Shown here: one piece after another, positions 22,792-33,383 of the stretch
Layout of the letters: every line of letters starts with the position of its first letter
How positions within the stretch are numbered: position 1 is the stretch's first letter
Origin: Morchella semilibera
Lineage: Eukaryota > Ascomycota > Pezizomycetes > Pezizales > Morchellaceae
Direction: 5' to 3'
NCBI GenBank assembly: GCA_009192285.1
Contig: WBVU01000003.1
Location: 837,973-901,972, forward strand
DNA length: 64,000 bases
Made by a program: the position numbers and the translations under genes
The notes under the pieces: generated by a model
The model's input: the letters and a program-made list of their open reading frames with translations, nothing else
The model's database searches: none
What the model was told of the DNA's origin: nothing

Positions 22792-23845
22792 ATGTGCAGT
22801 GTAGGATCTGGGGAATGAAACTGTCAAGCTTGTCTTTGTAGATTATTTTGTTTTAGTTTGGTGAAACGCAGGTTCTATACGATCAGTCAGACATAATCAA
22901 CACTCTAAATTAGAATATAAATTGGCTTGAAGCAAGGAAGAAGAATCTCTTGTGGGAATTTATTTTAAACCATAGCGTGTAAGATGCGATGAAGGGGATG
23001 AAAGGGGGGGATGGTACATGTAATGATGACACTGACACTGCATCATAGACTAGAACTAATGATCGAGACAATTGACTCAGGGTCAGAAGTATCAGGGTCG
23101 ATGTTATAATTATGTAGATGGCTGATGGCTAGTTCTAGTCTACATACACCTAAATGTATCATATCATCATCAGTGCCTGTTGACGTGCATATCGCATGAG
23201 CTGAGTCGTGGCATGATTCTTATAATTAGCTGATAGAAGAATTCGAAGGGAATATATATGTCATGCCATGTTCTAGAGTTAGACAAGTACATGTACATTT
23301 GGGTACGTGCGTTGAAACATCCACACATACATAGTATGTACTTGATATATAGACCACCGTATACCCCTCTCACCTCCCCCTCATCACCCATCACCGCCAT
23401 CATCTTTTCAATTCTTTTATCCACACACTTCCTTTCTCATCATCTACATAAATATCCCATCTATCATGTCCCGGCATATCTGTGAATATGGATCATAGTA
23501 AATCACTCGGTTGACGCATGCCACACAGCATCACTCGCATCATTCGGTGAGATACCTTTTCACCCCCCATCTACCACCACCACCATCATCACCACCACCA
23601 CCACCATCCCACCCCATTCGGATGTTGGGCTAATTTATAGAAATATCTCTGCGTGCAAGACGATGACGACTATCACGGATCAAAAGCTTTTAAACCCAAA
23701 AATGACGTTATATTTCCAGCTCCAAAGAGTACAACAAATGAAAACCCATGACCAAAGAGAAGAATGGAACGAAGAAAAAAGGACCCTTTACACGAAAAGA
23801 GGAGCAACAGGAATAATAATAAAAAGGGGGGGGACAGAAAGCTCT
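22792..23845. other. Convergent intergenic region
   Basis: It lies between two genes that end toward each other. No gene is seen. TACATGTA occurs at 23015 and 23288, and an ACC/ATC trinucleotide-rich microsatellite lies near 23572-23612. Confidence 0.55.
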
Positions 23846-24925
23846 CTAAGCCTCCCTCTCATCCAACTTTAACGCTTTGATACACTTGTTCCACGATGCC
23901 ACTCCACGCTCCGCGTGCTCCTTTGGCACTGATGGCGATGGGTCCATCATACTCCTGTTGAACAGCTCCATCGAAACCCATCCCCTGTATCCCCATTCAA
24001 GTACCCAGGTCTCGAGCATCTTCAACACTGGGAGGTAGCCGCCTTTGTCCTCCTCGAAGGGAAACAACCTCGCGTTCCTCGACCAGGTCATGGTCCACTT
24101 CTGCTTAGGGTCATACCACTCGTGCGTGGTGGACAGCGGCGGCGACATCCTTGCCGCGTCGGCAAGCTGGACATAGTAGACCTTATCGAGCGTCACGGTG
24201 CGCAGGAACTCGTCAATGTCATCCTGGAGGATCTTCTCGGCGTTGGGCCTGATACCGCTCGCGGACGTGCAGTCAGCCCAGACGTTGGCAAGGATCTGGT
24301 AAGTGTCGAGACACATGCCAAAGTTGTCACGGTTGACCGCCTTCGTGATCTTCCATGCTTGCTGCCACTTATCGACATGTGCACCCCATGCCATCAACTC
24401 GTATGCAAACCTGATCGGCGGGTTCTCCTTGATGCCCAAGTCGGCCAACTCAGTCAAGTCGGCGACGATCTTTGTGTGATCACCCGTCGCCACCGTCGGG
24501 TCTGTGTGGAACATGGACGGGACCTGAATGGTATCCGTGCGCAGGATCTTTGCGAGCTTGAACCAGTGCTTGAGCTTCTCGATCTTCTCGTCGTGGCGTT
24601 CCTGCGACAGCAGTCCGTCGTAGTTCTTGAAGGGCTGGAACACAAAGATGGTCAGGTTGTACTTGTCGCATAGGTTGCGGAAGTTTTGCGCAGAAATCTC
24701 GAGCTGCTCCTGGAATGTGGTGTTTGGGTTGGCGGCGAGGGCGCGGCGAGCGGGAATCTTGATGTCCTCGTAGAAGGCCTCGATACCCTTGAAGCCGGCG
24801 GCAGCAGCGGCCGCAAGCTTGGGCTCGAGCTCGTGGAAGGCGGCGCGGCCAAGGTTCATAGACGCAATACCGAGAGGGAGGGCATCAGACAGCTTAGTTG
24901 AGGTTATGTAGGTTGGGGGCAACAT
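23846..24925 (-). CDS. qutC: 3-dehydroshikimate dehydratase
   Basis: A single exon of 359 aa, the usual size for qa-4/QutC. The fold is a xylose-isomerase-like TIM barrel. Expected metal ligands sit in YELMAWG (Glu), CLDTYQ (Asp), YVQLADA (Gln) and WVSMELFNRS (Glu); the opening GIASMNLGRA and GFKGIEAFYED strands are typical. It dehydrates 3-dehydroshikimate to protocatechuate, the step that commits the ring to catabolism. It is divergent from the type II dehydroquinase at 25561. A run of T on the plus strand lies directly before the start codon. No signal peptide is seen, so a cytosolic location is likely. Confidence 0.92.
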   Translation of the reverse strand: MLPPTYITSTKLSDALPLGIASMNLGRAAFHELEPKLAAAAAAGFKGIEAFYEDIKIPARRALAANPNTTFQEQLEISAQNFRNLCDKYNLTIFVFQPFKNYDGLLSQERHDEKIEKLKHWFKLAKILRTDTIQVPSMFHTDPTVATGDHTKIVADLTELADLGIKENPPIRFAYELMAWGAHVDKWQQAWKITKAVNRDNFGMCLDTYQILANVWADCTSASGIRPNAEKILQDDIDEFLRTVTLDKVYYVQLADAARMSPPLSTTHEWYDPKQKWTMTWSRNARLFPFEEDKGGYLPVLKMLETWVLEWGYRGWVSMELFNRSMMDPSPSVPKEHAERGVASWNKCIKALKLDEREA

Positions 24926-25560
24926 TTTTTTTTTTTTTTTACTTTCGTGAGGAGAGTGTGGTATGGGGTCAATGTAAGTGGGTGTAGGTGAGTAGAGATG
25001 ATTTTATTTTCAAAATTCTTTTGGTCCTGACCGTGTTTTTGTACTCTTCTCTGGGAGAGGGGGGGGGGGGGACGATCGTACTAGGTTACCTTACTACATA
25101 CATTGAAGATTACAAACTTACAAAATTAACTAACTCATGTAGTTAGTTGCATAGCTCTAAAGGGTTGTGGAGGGACGGAAGAACTTTTAGACGGCAGGAA
25201 ATGATCGAGGTCGCCTCCCAACTCCCCCCCCCTCCCTCACCCCCGGGTTCGCACTACATGCCGAGCTTATTTTACGGGAAAATGGAGCGCGATGTATGCA
25301 GATGATTACAACCTTTAATAGTTTCTGAACCTTCATCTAGTGGCAAGGACATCAGTTACAGCTTAATTACTTGTACTTTGCGGTAGTAGTAGAAGCCGTT
25401 GCGTTCGGCTGCTCTCTACCGAAGGAAGCAACAGTACAAAAGTGGGTAATTTAAAGCCTACCTCTACTATTGGCCCCTCATCACCACCCAACAACCATCA
25501 TTACCATCAATATCATCATTACCCCTCCCACCAAACAAATTTTCAAAACACCCACCCACA
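24926..25560. promoter_or_regulatory. Divergent promoter, dehydratase and type II dehydroquinase
   Basis: About 635 bases. There is no full QA box, only a half-site GGGTAA at 25443-25448, about 115 bases before the dehydroquinase. G- and C-rich homopolymers lie near 25060 and 25220. It holds no gene. Confidence 0.5.
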
Positions 25561-26036
25561 ATGGCCTCCAAAATCCTCCTCATCAACGGCCCCAACCTCA
25601 ACCTCCTCGGCACCCGCGAACCCCACATCTACGGCTACACCACCCTCCCCGACGTTGAGCGGCTCGCCACCGCGCAAGCCACCGCCGCCAGCGCACAACT
25701 CTCCGCATACCAGTCCAACCACGAGGGCGGGATCATTGACCGCATCCACGCGGCGCGCGGCGAGAAGGTGGACTGGATCATCATCAACCCGGGCGGCCTC
25801 ACGCACACGTCGGTCGCGCTGCGCGACGCCCTCGTGGGCGTAGACATCCCTTCGTCGAGGTGCACGTCAGCAACGTGCATGCGCGCGAGGCCTTCAGGCA
25901 CCACTCGTACCTGTCGGAGAAGGCGACGGCGTGTATCGTTGGCCTCGGCACTTATGGGTACACGGCGGCGGTGGGGTTCTGTCTGGAGAAGGAGAGGGAG
26001 AAGAGGGAGAAGGCGGACAAGGCTGCTGCTTTGTAG
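25561..26036 (+). CDS. qutE: Type II (catabolic) 3-dehydroquinase, frame interrupted
   Basis: The protein aligns along its length with qa-2/QutE (about 158 aa here). The N-terminus has [16 protein letters not shown], the catalytic Tyr region [18 protein letters not shown], and [16 protein letters not shown]. After codon Pro-97 (25850) the expected continuation ([18 protein letters not shown]) is present but shifted by one frame, as if one base were missing from the CCC run; it then runs cleanly to TAG at 26034-26036. No GT-AG intron fits. Either the consensus lost a C or this copy is dead. If dead, the type I dehydroquinase at 18922 could replace it. The normal reaction is dehydration of 3-dehydroquinate to 3-dehydroshikimate by a dodecameric enzyme. 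Confidence 0.88.
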
Positions 26037-26643
26037 GGAATTGGGAATTGGGGGGTTTTTTTTTTATACTTGTTTTTTAAAATTTGTATCTAGCATTATG
26101 CGTACGTGCGTACGGGTTTTGGAGGTGGGGGCTGGAATACCCATACCATAGAAACAAAAAACGAATCTCATTCTCATAAAAAAGGACTGTGCTTCATCGT
26201 CTCATCTCATCTCATCTCCATAAAACAAACAACCAAAACAAACACAGTGTACATATCTGTCTGCCATAGATCGAAACCCCGCCCGGATCCCCCACAATAC
26301 GTCAACTCAACCCCGCCGCAGTATTCCCTTGCACGTGACTGGGAATAGGGTGAATATTTATCCGCGGTAGGGGTGCCGAGACTCCGCATATGCACCCGGT
26401 ACTGATGCTGGGTAACCTAACCCTACATGTCCGAATGACTGACTGAGTGAATGCCGGTGCCGGTCTGTCAGGGCCTGGGTCTGGGTCTGGGGACAGGTGT
26501 CATTCCGAGGGGGGTTACAAAAGCTTGAAGAAGTGCCCTTGTCTCCTATCTATCTTATTTGTATTTGCATTCGGTTCTCTCTACTGCAATCTAGCTAGTA
26601 TATCCCTTTTTTATTTTCATATATCCTACAGACAGACAGACAA
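26037..26643. promoter_or_regulatory. CoA-transferase promoter region
   Basis: About 600 bases with a strong QA-like box at 26348-26363 and CTCAT repeats near 26200. No gene is seen. Confidence 0.55.
26348..26363. promoter_or_regulatory. QA-1F/QUTA-like activator site
   Basis: GGGTGAATATTTATCC matches the box GGRTAARYRYTTATCC at 15 of 16 positions. It lies about 280 bases before the CoA-transferase start, which suggests that this downstream gene is co-regulated with quinate use. Confidence 0.65.
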
Positions 26644-28313
26644 ATGGCAACACCGTCACGACTCCGGGTGCTGAGCGCCGTGGTGCGGCAGCAGAGGTGC
26701 TTCTCGAGCGGTAGAGGGGCGCGCCTTATGCAGGAGTACAAGTCCAAGGTCGTCACGCCCGAGGAGGCCGTCAAGAGTCTCAAGTCCGGGGATACGCTGC
26801 TGTGTGGTGGTTTTGGGGTCTGCGGTGTTCCCGGTGTGTTTTTTTTCTTTCTTTCTAGACTGTTTATGGTTTATACGGGGGCTGATAGTGAGCAACAGAC
26901 ACGCTCATCCACCAGGTTCTCTCCACGCCGACTATCCGCTCGCTCACCGCCGTGTCCAACAACGCCGGCACGCCCGGCCACGGGCTCTCGCAGCTGCTCG
27001 AGTCCGGCCAGGTCCGCAAGATGATTGCCTCCTACATCGGCTCCAACAAGATCTTTGAGCGCATGTATCTCGACGGCAGCCTAGACGTTGAGCTGACGCC
27101 GCAGGGCAACATTGCCGGGCGCCTGGCGGCCGCGGGCGCCGGGGTCCCGGCCTTCTACACGCCCGCGGGCGTCGGCACGTGGATCGAGGAGGGGAAGCTG
27201 CCGGTCCGGTACAAGAGCGATGGCAGCGGCGAGGTCGAGATCACGAGTCGGCCCAGGGAGGTGAGGGAGTTTCAGGGGCGCAGGTTCATCCTCGAGGAGG
27301 CTATCGTGGGCGATGTGGCCTTCGTCAAGGCGCACACGGTCGATACCCTCGGCAACATACGGTTCCGGCTGTCGGCGCGCAACTTCAACGCTGCCATGGC
27401 GCGCGCGGCGAAGCATACGGTCGTTGAGGCGGAGAATATCGTGCAGCCGGGCGAGATCCATCCGGACGATATCCACGTCCCCGGCGTGTACGTCAAGCAG
27501 GTTGTGCAGAGCACCGCGCCAAAGAACATTGAGCTGCTGACGCTGGCAAAGACGCCCGAGGACATTGAGAAGGAGATGAAGAGCGGGGGCGGGGAGGCGG
27601 CCAAGAGGCGCGAGACAATCGTCAGGCGGGCGGCGCAGGAGTTCTGCGACGGGGGATGTGGTCAATTTGGGTATTGGGATGCCGACGCTGGCGCCGAGCT
27701 TCCTGCCGGAGGGCGTGCACGTCCACTTGCAGTCTGAGAACGGGCTGCTCGGGATGGGGCCATACCCGACGAGGGAGCAGGCAGACCCGGACCTCATCAA
27801 TGCCGGGAAGGAGACGGTCACGTTGAGCCCTGGGGCGTCGACCTTTGGCAGCGAGGAGTCCTTCGGCATGATCAGAGGGGGGCGCATGGGCCTGACCATG
27901 TTGGGAGCTCTGCAGGTGTCGGCGAAGGGTGATTTGGCCAATTGGGGTCTGCCCGGAAAGATCAAGGGCATGGGAGGAGCCATGGACCTTGTCGCCAACC
28001 CTGCGGCCACGAGAGTCGTTGTGCTCATGGAGCACGTCGACAAGAAGGGACGGCCAAAGATCCTCGAAGGTAACTGACCCCCCCGCCACTCTACACGCCC
28101 ACAATACTAACAAGACCCACAGAGTGCCAATTCCCATTAACAGGCAAGCAATGCGTCTCGCGCATCATCACGGACCTCGCCGTCTTCGACGTCGACTTCA
28201 CCGGCGGACTGACGCTGGTCGAGGCCGCAAAGGGCGTGACGGTCGACGAGATCAGGAGTAAGACCGGCGCGGCCTTTTCCGTCAGCGACTCGTTGAAGGA
28301 GATTCAGATCTAG
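26644..28313 (+). CDS. SCOT-family CoA-transferase (3-oxoadipate/3-oxoacid)
   Basis: Three exons, 26644-26833, 26899-28069 and 28123-28313, with introns of 65 and 53 bases; about 516 aa, as usual for SCOT. An Arg-rich, acid-free N-terminus (to about residue 25) looks like a mitochondrial presequence. Motifs: [13 protein letters not shown] across intron 1, [15 protein letters not shown], the oxyanion/CoA region [20 protein letters not shown], and the catalytic Glu in [13 protein letters not shown]. The frame slips by one in a GGGGG run at 27651-27655, between domains A and B, and resumes in perfect register ([14 protein letters not shown]). I infer 3-oxoadipate:succinyl-CoA transferase because it sits between ring-cleavage genes. 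A general ketone-body SCOT cannot be excluded. Confidence 0.85.
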
Positions 28314-29339
28314 TCGACGATCTGGTTGGGTTGGGTTGGGTTATGCATATTGGCGTTTTTTCTTTTTTTTGTGTAAAATATTATGCCCTGATTAGATCTG
28401 ATTAGATGTGCCTGTTACTGGTAATGGAACCCCGTAAAGGATATCAAACGCTTTCTTTCCACCCTCTGCAGCTCGTGGTTGGTCCCCGGATTGCTAGAAT
28501 GTGATTGGAGGACTCGAGTGTTCACCAACCAGCCCACGTTGTCTACTCTAGCCACAATTACAATTACAAGAGTGGGTTAGGGTTTCCCAACGCTCACTCG
28601 AGCACAGCTGGTGTGCTCCTCTACCCAACAAATAGTAACAGACCTCCAATCGCAGCTGAACTGGCAGCCGGCAAGTGCATGTCTTGCGGAAGATGCCCTT
28701 GGGAGCGAGTGTCCAATGATCGGTATGTGGGTTAGGGTTCTTTGCACGTGGGCGACGTTACACTATGTGCATGTCTTGTCTTGAGAACGTGGGAGCGAAG
28801 TGCACTTGCATGTACGTAAGACCAGTGATTGTATCGCAGGCCCGTACCCAGCCGGGCAGCCAACAACCTCTGCAGATCTGGATCTAGGTATTTATGTAGG
28901 TCTCGGCGATAGTCCTTGGTGTGGATCCCAAAATTTGAGCTCAAATTTTTAAAACAGGGATTTCTACAGCAATAGGAACGAGCAGCTATATGGTACACAG
29001 ATTTTTCTCCGTACGGTTTTGACACCCTTCCCGTCGCTGTATTGATTGTAGGCGGGCCATGGTCGCTCACTCGGCGCATGTCTCGTTACCTGGTAACAGT
29101 GGGTTAGGGTTCCTCAGGTGGCCGGTTACCACATTGGGAGCGCCGCATTGACAGAATGTTAGGTATGTAAGTAAGTACATGTAAGGGGTTACCACCTCGC
29201 GACCGCGAGTTGTGTAAGTTTTAATCCTATGGTAGGTACATATGTACTCTAGTTATGGGGGCCTCCCGCCAGTTTGACCTTTGATGCGCTGCCAAGAAAT
29301 AGAGGGCTCGTAAGCCACAACGACACAAACAAAAACATC

Positions 29340-29504
29340 GTGGCGTGGCCTAGTGGTAATACACTGGGCTTCGTCATATGACCACAACAGGTTCAAGCCC
29401 TGGTGGGAGCAGTGATGAGAAAGCCCAATATGGTAGCGACGCTCTTGAGGGATGATTACTCAATCACATAAGTCTTTTGTTGCCGGCTTTTTTTTTATTT
29501 TTTT
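29340..29504 (+). mobile_element. tRNA-derived SINE candidate
   Basis: An A box TGGCCTAGTGG (29346-29356) and a B box GGTTCAAGCCC (29390-29400) lie 34 bases apart, close to tRNA spacing. An unrelated ~85 base body follows, ending in a T-rich tract at 29488-29502 that could terminate Pol III. The acceptor stem does not pair well, so a SINE is likelier than a functional tRNA. Confidence 0.45.
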
Positions 29505-29874
29505 AGGCTTGGGTGGTTCGGTGGGTGGTGAGAGGCTAGGGGTTACTAGACCGCGAGTTGTAGGTGCTTCTACTTTGGAGTATGGATATCAAGTTCTCCT
29601 GGGCTTCTAGTACGGCTGTTATTGGGTGCTTAGTCAAATACCCAGTCGTGCTCGACCAATCATATTAATTACGACATAATACATTAATCATCATCTCTAA
29701 TTACATCGTAATCCTTACTAACTGGCAGAGATGCAATTATATGCAGGTAGTAATAATTTATAATTGACGGATTACCGCGGTAATGCAGACGTCGGGATCT
29801 GCAGTTCAATTGATTACATTACATCACATTACACACACTTGGTAAGCCCCGATCGAGGCCAATGATCAAAACAC

Positions 29875-29890
29875 GGGTAAACATATAAGC
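29875..29890. promoter_or_regulatory. Weak QA-1F-like site
   Basis: GGGTAAACATATAAGC keeps the left arm and the RYRY centre of GGRTAARYRYTTATCC, but the right arm is poor (13 of 16 overall). It is about 60 bases before the maleylacetate reductase ATG, so it may fall in the 5' leader. Confidence 0.4.
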
Positions 29891-29948
29891 GGCCGTGACA
29901 AAGAATACAGAGACCACAAAACCCCATCTTAACCCCCTCCCCTCCGTA

Positions 29949-31097
29949 ATGACCCCAATCCTCCGCACCAGAACCCTCACCACCCATCTCCTCCGCCATC
30001 GTATCCCCCCCGCCGCCGCCAGAATGCAGCCCTTCACCTACACGGCCAACCCCTCCCGCGTCATCTTCGGCGCCGGCACGCTCTCGCAGCTGCCCGCCGA
30101 GCTCTCCCGCCAGAACCTCACCTCCCCACTAATCCTGTGCACGCCGCAGCAGACGTCGCAGGCCGCCGACGTCGCCGCCCTGCTCGCCTCCACGGCCGGC
30201 ACCTTCGCAAAGGCAACCATGCACACCCCAACCCACATCACGGACGAAGCCCTCTCCGTGGCCGCCGCCACCTCCGCAGACTCCGTCATCTCCATCGGCG
30301 GCGGCTCCACCATCGGCCTCGGAAAGGCAATCTCCATCCGCACGGGCCTCCCCCACATCTGCATCCCCACCACCTACGCCGGCTCCGAGATGACGCCGAT
30401 CCTCGGCGAGACGGCCGACGGCGTCAAGACAACGCGCACGGACCCGCGCATCCTCCCCGGAACAGTCATCTACGACGTGACCCTGACGCTGACGCTCCCG
30501 CTGGCAATGAGCTTCACCAGCGGCGTCAACGCCATCGCCCACGCCGTCGAGGCCCTCTACAGCACGTCCGCAAACCCCATCGTCACGCTGCTGGCGCTGG
30601 AGGGCGTGCGCGCGCTTGCCGCGGCGCTCCCCCGCCTCAAGGATGATCCGCGCGATGTCGCGGTCCGCGCGGACGCCCTCTACGGCGCCTGGCTGTGCGG
30701 GTCGTGTCTGGGGAGTGTGGGCATGGCGCTGCACCACAAGCTTTGTCATACGCTCGGCGGGAGCTTCAACCTCCCGCATGCGGAGGTGCACACGATTGTG
30801 CTGCCGCATGCGCTGGCGTATAATGCGCCGGCGCTGCAGGGGGGGGTGTTGGAGCGGCTGGCGGGGGTGTTGCCGGGGAGTGGGGGCGATGCGGTCAGGG
30901 GGTTGAATGTGTTGTTGGAGGAGATGGGGGTGGAGAGGGCGCTGAGGGCGTATGGGATGAGGGAGGAGGATGTGGATAGGGCGGCGGAGCTGGCGGTGGC
31001 GAAGCCGTATCCGAATCCGAGGAAGGTGGAGAGGGACGAGATTAGAGAGGTTATTAGGAGGGCGTGGGCGGGGGAGCCGGCGAGTGTGGAGTTGTAG
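29949..31097 (+). CDS. Maleylacetate reductase (Fe-ADH family)
   Basis: One exon, 382 aa from the ATG at 29949; the family's usual start corresponds to the ATG at 30024 (MQPFTYTANPSRVIFGAGTL), giving 357 aa. The extra 25 residues are Arg-rich and lack acids, so an organelle-targeted form is possible. The domain is iron-containing alcohol dehydrogenase, maleylacetate-reductase subgroup: ADP-binding SIGGGSTIGLGKA, IPTTYAGSEMTPI, and metal-region histidines in NAIAHAVEA, ALHHKLCHTLGG and LPHAEVHTIVLPH. It reduces maleylacetate to 3-oxoadipate with NAD(P)H, directly after hydroxyquinol ring cleavage by the enzyme at 35133. The short GTG-started extension upstream is not credible as the start. Confidence 0.9.
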   Translation: MTPILRTRTLTTHLLRHRIPPAAARMQPFTYTANPSRVIFGAGTLSQLPAELSRQNLTSPLILCTPQQTSQAADVAALLASTAGTFAKATMHTPTHITDEALSVAAATSADSVISIGGGSTIGLGKAISIRTGLPHICIPTTYAGSEMTPILGETADGVKTTRTDPRILPGTVIYDVTLTLTLPLAMSFTSGVNAIAHAVEALYSTSANPIVTLLALEGVRALAAALPRLKDDPRDVAVRADALYGAWLCGSCLGSVGMALHHKLCHTLGGSFNLPHAEVHTIVLPHALAYNAPALQGGVLERLAGVLPGSGGDAVRGLNVLLEEMGVERALRAYGMREEDVDRAAELAVAKPYPNPRKVERDEIREVIRRAWAGEPASVEL

Positions 31098-33383
31098 GGT
31101 TGTTGGGTGGGTTTTCTTTTGTTGGGTTGGGTTGTTTATTTGTATGTTAGTTATGAAAAGGGTTTTATCTTTCTGAGAATCTTGTGATTGTGATTGTGAT
31201 ATCAGACTACCATCAAACTATCCGTAGCTGTAGCCAAAAGTCCAGAAGGGCCTCGAACCAACCTCATATGGCAACGAGATATCAAAGCCTCTACACCACC
31301 ATTACGACCGCCTCTCGCACAATGCCACCACAGTCTCTACCGCGCCAAACCATCACTCTTAGGTGGCACGCGGTGAGACGGTGCGAGTGATAGTCTGTGA
31401 CTGCATGGCTATGTTGACACTCCAGGACGGAGAGGGCGGGCACATGGTTCTGGGGGTCTATATCCTAGTACGTAGCGGTATTCCAGTGGCGTGGAAAGAC
31501 GGACTGCGGAACCCATCTAGCTATAACGCTACGGGCCCATTAGGCTACCCCACGTATCCGTAACGGCGTGGTGGGTTGTAAGTAAAGCGGCAGTACTCGG
31601 TTGGTAGGAGGTGCCGGCGGGTTCGGGCTTGGTATGTAGATGCTGTGGCAGGTGGTAGTGGGTGGAGTACGAGATCGAGTGATGGACTGTGATTGGATTT
31701 TGTTATAAACCTGAGGGCGGAATAGTATCGTGGACACCTTGGTGGCTAGCGAGATTGATACTACACAGGCTCTGTACCGTCCCGTCCTGACACAGTCGGT
31801 GGTGTTTAGTTGGGCTGATGGACATAGAATGCTGCGGCACCGCGCGCCACGCCGATATAATAGCACTCAGTAAGTGGCGCCGGCCCTGCACGCAGTATGT
31901 ATGTAATTACCCCTTGCATAGAGACAGCAGCAACGATGTACCCAGGAACAGCAAGTACACGCCAGCTAGTTGGTAACCGGATAGCATGCGTGCCCGTCCT
32001 ACCCATTTCATCCGGCCGTGCTAACATTCCACTCGTCAGCAGGTCGATAAGCGCAGTCTCCATCCAGCAGTCCTTGGAAACACATGGCTAGAAGCCCCCC
32101 CGCAACTAGCCCTCAGCAGAAGAACAATAACAAACCGACATGTACATGTACATCCATTTATGCGGTGGAGAGTTGTCCGACACCATCCTACACTACGGGT
32201 GGTCAATGTCTGGCCAGCTCGTGACTTTGAGTATGGGACACACAACATACATAGTAGACCTCCAGTCCACGGCGGACTAAGGAGGCCCCTTGGTGTCCCT
32301 GCAGACATGGCAATTCACAATGTACGTGAGCATGCCGTGATGGAAAACTAGAGTGGTGACTAGCGACCGGCACAAGATTCAACTACATACATAGTGACTC
32401 CAATACCCACGTGACGGGAAAGGGCCAACGCCATACTAGTCGGGCCTGGAGAATGCGCGCGGATCAGACAGAATGGTAATGGGAATGGAGACTTGGATTC
32501 GAGGTCCTATGTCGATATCGAGCCCGGTGACATACTATACTATGGGCATACTAATCCATCCATTTGGACCTGATGGTTTATCCTTCAGAGAGCGTCGCTT
32601 GCACCGAGCCACAGCGCCGGCTGCTGAAAGAGACATCCCAAGCCCCGGCTGATGGCCCAGGTAGACACTGGCAGAAGTTGGTTGCCAAATGCTCTAATGT
32701 AGGTACACCCGGCTTTCATCCAGGCACGGGCCAGGGGTCACGAGTTATCACTCGCTATTCGAATGTGCAGCAACCATACAACTTTACTAACCGAAGGGTA
32801 CCTACAGGAAAAAGATACCAGATAGAATCTGCCGTGTGTTTCGGTAGGCAAGTACACACCCGGAGTATCATGTTGGTGTAATACTGTACAGGCCACCACT
32901 ACATCTATTAGCAACGATCCAGCCACCCCGCCACAAACCGAAGAACCCGGCCGGCTAACACGGTACATCAGCTGCACGTCATCACCGAGCAACCGATCAT
33001 TGGCATTGCCAATTAACCCTAACCCACCCACCCACACTGGATATGAGATTATCCGCTGCAGCGATCTGCGTACCCCGCACTCCGCGGGTAATGGTTTATG
33101 CCACCCGGTACCTGAATACTGGCCCCGTGCATTCATGCGGGGGGGGCTTGGTTTTTGGTCTTGGGGGAAGCCCCACGCGGCGCCGAGTGTGGCCGAGGTG
33201 GAAGAAGCGGAGAGGGAGATGCTTAAAACCCCCCATCGGTGGTATTAGACGGGGGCAGTTATCACCAGATTTGATCTCAAAAACGTATGTTCATTGCTTC
33301 TTTCTAAAACAGTCCATCGCTAACACCACCCACCAGAAAGAAAAGAAAAAAAAAGAGTCACCCCCCGATACTACTACCACTAA
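31098..33383. other. Intergenic region before second quinate/shikimate dehydrogenase
   Basis: About 2.3 kb without a supportable gene. GTGGGTTAGGGTT lies on the minus strand at 33015-33027 and a QA-like box at 33039-33054, only 12 bases apart. TACATGTA occurs at 32143. The plus-strand frame is open upstream of 33384 but non-homologous. Confidence 0.55.
33039..33054. promoter_or_regulatory. QA-1F/QUTA-like activator site
   Basis: GGATATGAGATTATCC keeps both arms of the QA box (13 of 16 positions; the TTATCC arm is perfect). It lies about 330 bases before the dehydrogenase ATG, next to a GTGGGTTAGGGTT element. Confidence 0.5.

Larger units (their letters stand above)
28314..29948. promoter_or_regulatory. 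Intergenic region with three GTGGGTTAGGGTT copies
   Basis: GTGGGTTAGGGTT occurs at 28572, 28727 and 29099, all on the plus strand. GGGAGCG fragments recur near them. A SINE-like element lies at 29340-29504 and a QA-like site at 29875. No gene is supported; the ORFs at 28505-28735 and 28732-29079 lack coding character. Confidence 0.55.

Noticed and set aside
23572-23612. CRISPR-like or regulatory array of ACC/ATC triplets
   Set aside because: A plain trinucleotide microsatellite; there are no spacers, and the organism is a fungus.
25840-25870. A short intron explaining the frame change in the type II dehydroquinase
   Set aside because: No GT-AG pair of workable length exists, and conserved protein sequence lies directly on both sides of the slip.
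27081-28043. 320 aa minus-strand ORF
   Set aside because: Antisense to the CoA-transferase, which has conserved motifs throughout.
28572-29113. TTAGGG-containing repeats as a telomere or chromosome end
   Set aside because: The copies are single, dispersed, in both orientations across the cluster, and surrounded by genes; they are not a telomeric tract.
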